64,000 bases of DNA. Source: Hoeflea sp. Lineage in GTDB: Bacteria; Pseudomonadota; Alphaproteobacteria; Rhizobiales; Rhizobiaceae. The stretch lies in contig NZ_JAUXOD010000064.1 in the NCBI RefSeq assembly GCF_030682515.1, positions 17,740 through 81,739 of the forward strand, given 5' to 3'. Of this stretch, positions 57,866-64,000 are shown one piece after another. The translations under genes were made by a program, and so were the position numbers. How positions within the stretch are numbered: the stretch's first letter is position 1; each line of letters opens with the position of its first letter. The notes under the pieces were generated by a model that was not told the origin of the DNA, made no database searches, and worked only from the letters and a program-made list of their open reading frames with translations.

Positions 57866-58420
57866 ATGAGAAAGCTGATCGCCTGGAACGTCATGACGCT
57901 GGATGGCTTTTTTGAAGGCCCCGGCCCCTGGCAGCTCGACTTGCACGGCACGGTCTGGGGCGAGGAGCTGGAGGAGTTCTCCCTCAGTCTGGGTGACGAG
58001 ATCGGCACGCTCCTGTTCGGACGGCGCACCTATGAAGGCATGCGCGACTACTGGACAAAGCGGGAGGGACCGATTGCCCGCATGATGAACGGCCTTGGCA
58101 AGGCGGTGGCCTCCCGCTCGCTGGACTCGACCGACTGGACCAACAGCCGTCTGTTGAAGGGCGAGGCGGCCGACACCGTCCGCGCGCTCAAGCGGGAGGA
58201 TGGCCGGGACGTGTTCGTCTTCGGCAGCGCCAACCTCCTGGCCACGCTGATGGCCGAGAATCTGGTGGACGAATACCGGCTCTGCCTTGCGCCGGTGGTG
58301 TGGGGCGAAGGCACCCCGCTGTTCAAGCCCGAAAGCGGCCGCACCCACTTCACGCTGCGCGAGAGCCGGGTCTTGAAGACCGGCGGGGTGATCCTGTTCT
58401 ATGAGCGAGAGAGCCTGTGA
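57866..58420 (+). CDS. RibD C-terminal/dihydrofolate reductase-like protein
   Basis: A 184-aa protein of the RibD_C/DHFR-like reductase fold, probably NADPH-dependent. It starts MRKLIAWNVMTLDGFFEGPG, with the family's typical LDGFFEG, followed by LLFGRRTYEGMRDYW and the glycine-containing FVFGSANLLATLM. The C-terminus VDEYRLCLAPVVWGEGTPLF is also standard. The substrate is unknown; single-gene members of this family are not reliably linked to folate or riboflavin. The ATG at 57866 is chosen because the upstream frame runs through the sRNA. Confidence 0.85.
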   Translation: MRKLIAWNVMTLDGFFEGPGPWQLDLHGTVWGEELEEFSLSLGDEIGTLLFGRRTYEGMRDYWTKREGPIARMMNGLGKAVASRSLDSTDWTNSRLLKGEAADTVRALKREDGRDVFVFGSANLLATLMAENLVDEYRLCLAPVVWGEGTPLFKPESGRTHFTLRESRVLKTGGVILFYERESL

Positions 58421-58537
58421 CGCCTTCATCTGGAGAAATAATGCTCCCCATGATCGCTCAATTGACTCCATTTGCTGAATCCATTTGCGCCCGACATGGA
58501 TTAGGCTGCGGTCTTCTGATTCCCTCCGGAGCGCTCC

Positions 58538-59929
58538 ATGACCGACCTCACCGCCGCCCTTTCCGCCGCCGATGCAAATCTGAACGAGAGCCTCGAGCGC
58601 CTGTTCGGGCTCCTGCGCATCCAGTCGATTTCCACCGATCCCGCCTATGCACCCGAGTGCCGGCGCGCCGGGCAATGGCTGGTCGACGAACTCGCTTCGC
58701 TCGGCTTCGACGCAAGCCTGCGCGACACGACCGGACATCCGATGGTGGTCGCCCATCATGAAGGCGCCACGCCCGATGCGCCGCACTACCTGTTCTATGG
58801 CCATTACGACGTCCAGCCCGTCGATCCGCTGACCCTGTGGACCGAGCCGCCATTCGAACCGTCGATCAAGGAGATCGCGCCTGGCCGCAAGGCCATTACC
58901 GGTCGCGGATCCTCCGACGACAAGGGCCAGCTGATGACCTTTGTCGAGGCTTGCCGGGCCTGGAAGGCCGCGAGCGGCGCCTTGCCCTGCCGCATCACCA
59001 TCCTGTTCGAAGGCGAGGAGGAATCGGGCTCGCCCTCCTTGAAGCCGTTCCTCAAGGCCAATGCCGAGGAGCTCAAGGCCGAATGCGCGCTCGTCTGCGA
59101 CACCGGCATGTGGGATGCCGAGACACCGGCGATCGCGGTGGCGCTGCGCGGCCTGGTCGGCGAGGAGATCACCATCCATGCCGCCGACCGCGACCTGCAT
59201 TCGGGCCTCTTCGGCGGCGCGGCGGCCAATCCGCTGCATATCCTGTCGAAGATTCTGGCCGACCTGCATGACGAGACCGGCCGGGTGACGCTGGAAGGGT
59301 TCTACGACGGCGTCGAGGAAACCCCGGCCCAGATCCTGGCGAGCTGGGAAAGCCTTGGCCGGTCCGCCGAAGCGTTTCTGGGCGAAATCGGCCTCTCGGT
59401 GCCCTCGGGCGAGAAAGGCCGCTCGGTGCTCGAACTCACCTGGGCGCGGCCGACGGCGGAAGTCAACGGCATGTGGGGCGGCTACACCGGCGAAGGCTTC
59501 AAGACCGTGATCGCGGCGCAAGCCTCGGCCAAGGTGTCGTTCCGGCTGGTCGGCAAGCAGGATCCGGATAAGGTCCGCGACGCCTTCCGCGCCCATGTCG
59601 AGGCCCGACTTCCGGCCGACTGCACGGTCAGCTACGCCCCGCATGGCGGCTCGCCGGCGATCCAGCTGCCCTATGATTCGCCGGTTGTCACCAGGGCCCG
59701 CACCGCCTTGACCGATGAATGGCCCAGGCCCGCGGTGATGATCGGCATGGGCGGCTCCATCCCCATTGTCGGCGATTTCCAGAATATTCTGGGGCTGCAG
59801 TCGATGCTGTGCGGTTTCGGCCTCACCGATGACCGCATCCATTCCCCCAACGAGAAATACGACCTGATCTCCTTTGCCAAGGGAATCAGGTCCTGGGTCC
59901 GCATTCTGGATGCCCTGTCGACGCGGTAA
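58538..59929 (+). CDS. M20 family metallodipeptidase
   Basis: A 463-aa cytoplasmic zinc peptidase. The first metal His is in YGHYDVQPVDP, the bridging Asp in GRGSSDDKGQLM, the catalytic Glu pair in FEGEEESGS, another ligand Asp in VCDTGMWD, and the last His in DRIHSPNEKYDL. The dimerisation lid domain is inserted around residues 205-355. This matches the carnosinase-like M20 dipeptidases. It is 117 nt after the reductase gene and has no signal peptide. Confidence 0.9.
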   Translation: MTDLTAALSAADANLNESLERLFGLLRIQSISTDPAYAPECRRAGQWLVDELASLGFDASLRDTTGHPMVVAHHEGATPDAPHYLFYGHYDVQPVDPLTLWTEPPFEPSIKEIAPGRKAITGRGSSDDKGQLMTFVEACRAWKAASGALPCRITILFEGEEESGSPSLKPFLKANAEELKAECALVCDTGMWDAETPAIAVALRGLVGEEITIHAADRDLHSGLFGGAAANPLHILSKILADLHDETGRVTLEGFYDGVEETPAQILASWESLGRSAEAFLGEIGLSVPSGEKGRSVLELTWARPTAEVNGMWGGYTGEGFKTVIAAQASAKVSFRLVGKQDPDKVRDAFRAHVEARLPADCTVSYAPHGGSPAIQLPYDSPVVTRARTALTDEWPRPAVMIGMGGSIPIVGDFQNILGLQSMLCGFGLTDDRIHSPNEKYDLISFAKGIRSWVRILDALSTR

Positions 59930-60081
59930 TCCTCGATCTTCCCAAAAAGCCGGACCCGGTCGACCCAAGCGGCGGTTTCCTTAACCGCCCCTTAAATCGT
60001 CGCATTTAGGGTGTCTGCGATCGCCGGGCGGTTTCGGAACGGGACATCGAGCGTCTCCGGCCGGAATGGCGTCCAACCCAG

Positions 60082-60129
60082 AATCCCGCTCGCAAGGGCA
60101 ATCTCAGGATTGCTCTTGCGAGCGGGATT
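60082..60129. repeat. 48-nt near-perfect palindrome before the PBP1A gene
   Basis: Two 22-nt arms (60082-60103 and 60108-60129) pair completely, with one G-T pair, around the loop TCAG. The arms begin AATCCCGCTCGC and end GCGAGCGGGATT. No T-run follows, so it is not a standard terminator. It ends 21 nt before the start codon of the PBP1A gene. Confidence 0.85.
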
Positions 60130-60150
60130 GCCCCTGCATCCGGATTATTC

Positions 60151-62334
60151 ATGGCGCGCAAGATATCCAGCCCAGGCCGCATCGAGCCATCCTTTGAGGG
60201 CGCGCGACCGAAACGGGTGTCGCGCACCATCGCGGATGAACGGGTGACCGCCAAGGCCTCGCCGCCCGGACGCCGGAAAGCCTCCCGCTCCAGGCCCCGC
60301 GCACCCCGGTCGCGGTCCGCGCGCGGCGGCGTGGCGCGCGCGCTGCGCGGCCTGGTCTACTGGTGTTTCGTGCTGGCGATCTGGGGCGGCATCGCCATTG
60401 CCGGCGTCGCCGCCTATTACGGCGCCCGCATGCCCAGTGCGGCCACCTGGGCGATCCCGGACCGGCCACCCAATGTGAAGATCCTGTCGGTCAATGGCGA
60501 GACCATGGCCAATCGCGGCGCCACGGGCGGCGAAGCGCTGCTTCTGGGCGACATGTCGCCCTATATTCCGGAAGCCGTGATCGCCATCGAGGACCGCCGC
60601 TTCTATTCCCATTTCGGCGTCGACCCGATCGGCCTGGCCCGCGCCATGCTCGCCAATGTGATGGCCGGACGGATGGTCCAGGGCGGCTCGACGCTGACCC
60701 AGCAGCTGGCCAAGAACCTGTTCCTGTCGCCCGAGCGGACCATCGAGCGCAAGGTCGAGGAAGTTCTGCTCGCCGTTTGGCTCGAGCACAAGTTCACCAA
60801 GGACCAGATCCTCGAAATGTATCTCAACCGCGTGTTCTTCGGTTCCGGCGCCTATGGTGTCGAGGCTGCGTCGCGGCGCTATTTCCAGAAGCCCGCCCGC
60901 GACGTGACGCTCGCCGAAGCCGCCCTTCTGGCCGGCCTGCTGAAGGCGCCGTCGCGGCTGTCGCCGGCGCGTGATCCGAAGGCCGCCGAGGACCGGGCGC
61001 AGGTGGTGCTGACCGCCATGCGCGAGCAGGGTGTGGTCTCGGACCAGGAGATCGCCACCGCGCTGACAAGCCCGCAAGTGCGAGCCAAGAGTTACTGGAC
61101 CGGGTCGGAGAATTATGTCGCGGACCTGGTGATGCAAAGGTTGCCGGGCCTGATCGGCCCGATCACCGATGATCTTGTGGTCGACACCACAATCGATTTC
61201 GAACTTCAGCGAGAAGCCGAGAAGGTGCTGCGCGCTTCTCTGGAGGAAAATGGCGCCAAGCTCAACGCCGCGCAGGGGGCGCTGGTCTCCGTGGATGGCA
61301 CCGGCGCCATCAGGGCGCTGATTGGCGGCCGGGAATATGCCACCAGCCAATTCGACCGGGCAACCGATGCATTGCGCCAGCCAGGATCTGCGTTCAAGCC
61401 GTTTGTCTACACCGCGGCGCTGGAACAGGGCCGTACGCCATGGTCGATGCGCAACGATGCGCCTGTCCGGATCGGCAAGTGGACGCCGGAAAACTATGAC
61501 GGCAAATATCGCGGCGAGGTAAGCCTGTCGGATGCGCTCGCCCATTCGCTCAACACGGTGGCAGCCCAGCTTGTCATGGAGGTGGGCCCCAAGACCGTGG
61601 TCCAGACTGCCCGCCGGCTCGGCATTGAGGCGGAGCTCCAGGCCAACGCGTCGATCGCCCTTGGCACCTCGGAAGTCACGCTGATGGAACTCACCGGAGC
61701 CTATGCGCCATTCATGAATGGCGGCTTCAAGGCAACGCCGCATGTCATCCGCCGGGTGTCCACCCATGACGGCAAGGTGCTGTATGAGAACACCTACGAC
61801 AATCCGCCCCGCGTCATTGATCCGGCGGTTGCGGCGATGATGAACCGCATGCTGGTCCAGGTCGTCGAGGCGGGAACCGGCCTCAACGCGCGGCTCGATG
61901 GCTGGCCCGTGGCCGGCAAGACCGGCACCACACAGTCCTACCGCGATGCGCTGTTCGTCGGCTACACCGCCAACCTCGTGACCGGCGTCTGGTTTGGCAA
62001 TGACAATGGCACGCCGATGAAAAAAGTCACCGGCGGCGGGCTTCCGGCTCATGCATGGAAGCAGTTCATGCAGATTGCCCATTCGGGCCTGCCCCCGGCA
62101 AGCCTGCCGCTGGGTGGTCCGGTTCCACCCGTGGCCATCGAGGGCCCCGCGCCGCAGGATGGCGATGCGGTGGCCGATCTCGTGCGCGATCTGGCGCCCG
62201 TGCCGCTGTCGCCCGACCCGACGGGCGCCACCGGTGGCGGGGTTCCGGTCCCGCCCGCGGGGATCGGCGCCGGCGCCTCCGCGCCCGACAATGGCCGGCG
62301 CACCACGCTGCTTGACATCCTGATGGGCAATTAG
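60151..62334 (+). CDS. PBP1A-type bifunctional peptidoglycan synthase
   Basis: Class A penicillin-binding protein (727 aa). A basic, Pro/Arg-rich cytoplasmic tail of about 70 residues precedes one membrane helix (about 70-92). The GT51 glycosyltransferase domain has catalytic Glu in VIAIEDRRFYSHFGVD and the conserved QGGSTLTQQLAKNLFL. The transpeptidase domain has SxxK in RQPGSAFKPF, SLN in AHSLNTVA and KTGTT in VAGKTGTTQSY. The C-terminal tail is Pro/Gly-rich and low in complexity. No strong ribosome binding site is seen; the large palindrome is just upstream. Symbols mrcA or pbpC are used inconsistently in rhizobia, so none is given. Confidence 0.92.
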   Translation: MARKISSPGRIEPSFEGARPKRVSRTIADERVTAKASPPGRRKASRSRPRAPRSRSARGGVARALRGLVYWCFVLAIWGGIAIAGVAAYYGARMPSAATWAIPDRPPNVKILSVNGETMANRGATGGEALLLGDMSPYIPEAVIAIEDRRFYSHFGVDPIGLARAMLANVMAGRMVQGGSTLTQQLAKNLFLSPERTIERKVEEVLLAVWLEHKFTKDQILEMYLNRVFFGSGAYGVEAASRRYFQKPARDVTLAEAALLAGLLKAPSRLSPARDPKAAEDRAQVVLTAMREQGVVSDQEIATALTSPQVRAKSYWTGSENYVADLVMQRLPGLIGPITDDLVVDTTIDFELQREAEKVLRASLEENGAKLNAAQGALVSVDGTGAIRALIGGREYATSQFDRATDALRQPGSAFKPFVYTAALEQGRTPWSMRNDAPVRIGKWTPENYDGKYRGEVSLSDALAHSLNTVAAQLVMEVGPKTVVQTARRLGIEAELQANASIALGTSEVTLMELTGAYAPFMNGGFKATPHVIRRVSTHDGKVLYENTYDNPPRVIDPAVAAMMNRMLVQVVEAGTGLNARLDGWPVAGKTGTTQSYRDALFVGYTANLVTGVWFGNDNGTPMKKVTGGGLPAHAWKQFMQIAHSGLPPASLPLGGPVPPVAIEGPAPQDGDAVADLVRDLAPVPLSPDPTGATGGGVPVPPAGIGAGASAPDNGRRTTLLDILMGN

Positions 62335-62689
62335 GCCACGCCGCCCGAAAGCGGTGCCGGTTTCGCGAAAATGGCACCGCGCCCGTCAGGGCGGTAAAGC
62401 GGATGCGGCGGATCCGGAACCGCTTGGCAAGGCTCAGGTCAGGTTCGGCGGCTTTGTGGCGCAAAAACAGGCGCCCGCCGCCGGTCCGGCCGGTGTCCGG
62501 CGCTTGCAGTCTGTCGGGGACATTCTTATATACGCCTCAACGCTTCCTGCGGGCGCCGCATTTCGCGGCCCTGATATTGGCGGCGGAAACGGATGATCCA
62601 TATTATCCTGTTTTCAGTAATGCCCGTAAGGGGCTGTCGAATGGAACGCCTGACCGGGTCCCGGCAGCTCGCTTCAAGGAGAAAATAAC
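62335..62689 (+). promoter_or_regulatory. dnaK upstream region with promoter and hairpins
   Basis: No gene is supported in this 355-nt gap. GCGGTGCC/GGCACCGC (62351-62358 with 62373-62380) encloses the palindrome TTTCGCGAAA, possibly the end of the PBP1A transcript. Further on, CTTGCA (62503-62508), 17 nt and TTATAT (62526-62531) form a promoter that could be read by sigma-70 or by RpoH. AAGGAG at 62676-62681 is the dnaK ribosome binding site. Confidence 0.6.
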
Positions 62690-64000
62690 ATGGCGAAAGT
62701 AATCGGTATCGACCTCGGAACCACCAACTCCTGCGTCGCGGTGATGGATGGCAAGGACGCCCGCGTGATCGAAAACGCGGAAGGCGCCCGCACCACGCCG
62801 TCGATGGTGGCCTTCAATGATGACGGCGAGCGCCTGGTTGGCCAGCCGGCCAAGCGCCAGGCTGTCACCAATCCGGAAAACACCCTGTTTGCAGTCAAGC
62901 GCCTGATCGGCCGGCGCTACGAAGACAAGGCCGTGACCAAGGACAAGGAACTTGTGCCCTTCAAGATCGTCCGCGGCGACAATGGCGACGCCTGGGTGGA
63001 AGCCAATGGCGACAAGTATTCCCCGGCCCAGGTCTCGGCCATGATCCTTCAGAAGATGCAGGAAACCGCCGTATCCTATCTGGGCGAGTTGGTCGAGAAG
63101 GCCGTCATCACGGTTCCGGCCTACTTCAACGACGCCCAGCGCCAGGCCACCAAGGATGCGGGCAAGATCGCCGGCCTTGAAGTGCTGCGCATCATCAACG
63201 AGCCGACCGCAGCCGCACTCGCCTATGGCCTCGACAAGACCGAAGGCAAGACCATCGCCGTCTATGACCTTGGCGGCGGCACCTTCGACGTGTCGATTCT
63301 CGAGATCGGCGATGGCGTCTTCGAGGTGAAGTCGACCAATGGCGACACGTTCCTGGGCGGCGAAGACTTCGACATGCGCCTGGTCGGCTACCTTGCCGAC
63401 GAGTTCAAGAAGGAACAGGGGATTGACCTGAAGAAGGACAAGCTCGCGCTGCAGCGCCTCAAGGAAGCCGCTGAAAAGGCCAAGATCGAGCTCTCGTCCC
63501 TGTCCCAGACCGAGATCAACCTGCCCTTCATCACCGCCGACGCCTCGGGCCCCAAGCACCTGACGATGAAGCTCAGCCGCTCCAAGTTCGAGAACCTGGT
63601 CGATGATTTCGTCCAGCGCACGATCGCGCCCTGCAAGGCGGCGCTCAAGGATGCCGGCCTGCAGTCGGCCGAAATCGACGAAGTGGTCCTGGTCGGCGGC
63701 ATGACCCGCATGCCCAAGATCCTGGAAGTGGTGAAGCAGTTCTTCGGCAAGGAGCCGCACAAGGGCGTCAACCCCGAGGAGGTGGTCGCCATGGGTGCTG
63801 CCATCCAGGCCGGCGTGCTGCAGGGCGACGTCAAGGATGTGCTGCTGCTCGACGTGACGCCGCTGTCGCTCGGCATCGAGACGCTGGGCGGCGTCTTCAC
63901 CCGCCTGATCGACCGCAACACCACGATCCCGACCAAGAAGAGCCAGGTCTTCTCCACCGCCGAGGACAACCAGAGTGCGGTGACCATCAACGTGTTCCAG
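62690..64000 (+). CDS. dnaK: Chaperone DnaK (5' part; runs off the window)
   Basis: The first 437 codons of Hsp70, in frame to the last base. The protein binds unfolded polypeptides with DnaJ and GrpE. The N-terminus is [20 protein letters not shown]. The ATPase signatures [19 protein letters not shown] and [21 protein letters not shown] are intact, and the interdomain linker region [16 protein letters not shown] is reached. The substrate-binding domain is only begun. The ATG at 62690 has AAGGAG 8 nt upstream. Rhizobial dnaK is normally followed by dnaJ, which would lie beyond the window. Confidence 0.97.
   Translation, partial: MAKVIGIDLGTTNSCVAVMDGKDARVIENAEGARTTPSMVAFNDDGERLVGQPAKRQAVTNPENTLFAVKRLIGRRYEDKAVTKDKELVPFKIVRGDNGDAWVEANGDKYSPAQVSAMILQKMQETAVSYLGELVEKAVITVPAYFNDAQRQATKDAGKIAGLEVLRIINEPTAAALAYGLDKTEGKTIAVYDLGGGTFDVSILEIGDGVFEVKSTNGDTFLGGEDFDMRLVGYLADEFKKEQGIDLKKDKLALQRLKEAAEKAKIELSSLSQTEINLPFITADASGPKHLTMKLSRSKFENLVDDFVQRTIAPCKAALKDAGLQSAEIDEVVLVGGMTRMPKILEVVKQFFGKEPHKGVNPEEVVAMGAAIQAGVLQGDVKDVLLLDVTPLSLGIETLGGVFTRLIDRNTTIPTKKSQVFSTAEDNQSAVTINVFQ

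Overview
The window is a 64 kb stretch of a GC-rich alphaproteobacterial chromosome. Gene order (chvI-chvG-hprK-EIIA-HPr-ahcY-divL-tsaE/amgK-murU-addB-addA-trxA-folC-accD-trpA-trpB-trpF) and protein sequences point to the Hyphomicrobiales, most like Rhizobiaceae or a Hoeflea-type relative. The placement is inferred from protein resemblance and synteny, without a 16S gene. No prophage, IS element, CRISPR array, tRNA or rRNA was seen.

Layout. 1-4184: the ChvG/ChvI envelope and acid-stress two-component system, followed by a short HPr kinase, an EIIA-Man protein and HPr (a regulatory PTS). 4195-5763: ahcY with a strong upstream palindrome and a terminator. 5892-10667: a DivL-like pseudokinase with Tyr in place of the phospho-His, a TsaE-AmgK fusion and MurU (cell-wall sugar recycling). 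10664-17459: addBA recombination nuclease. 17521-23048: trxA, then on the minus strand folC, accD, trpA, trpB and trpF. 23139-25876 (minus): a YgjP/SprT-like metalloprotein, a DUF2852 membrane protein and an intracellular PHB depolymerase. 26182-27381: an orphan DegT-type aminotransferase starting with TTG.

27551-35845 is a complete taurine module. TauABC imports taurine, Tpa converts it to sulfoacetaldehyde, Xsc cleaves this to acetyl phosphate and sulfite, and TauR (MocR type) regulates. I find paired direct repeats of consensus CTGGCnCTAT, 22-23 bp apart, in front of xsc, tpa and tauA, and a weaker pair before tauR. At tpa and tauA the second repeat lies exactly 3 nt from a -35 hexamer. 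This is a coherent candidate TauR regulon.

35937-48161: gyrB (minus), a cytochrome P450, a HyuA-like protein, malate synthase G (GTG start), an L,D-transpeptidase lipoprotein, an MmcB-type DNA repair protein, and the redox system ActR/ActS. 48210-57367 (minus): polA, a YnjBCD-like ABC transporter and the helicase hrpB. 57549-57738 holds a small RNA that I identify as the rhizobial alpha-r7 (Smr7C) family from its position beside polA, its promoter, three C-rich hairpins and its terminator. 57866-64000: a RibD/DHFR-like reductase, an M20 dipeptidase, a 48-nt near-perfect palindrome, a PBP1A-type synthase and the 5' part of dnaK, which runs off the end.

Most of the window is conserved housekeeping DNA. 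I see no clearly undescribed multi-gene system. The most informative signals are the TauR operator set, the sRNA, the DivL tyrosine, the extended TauC, and several sharply defined palindromes.
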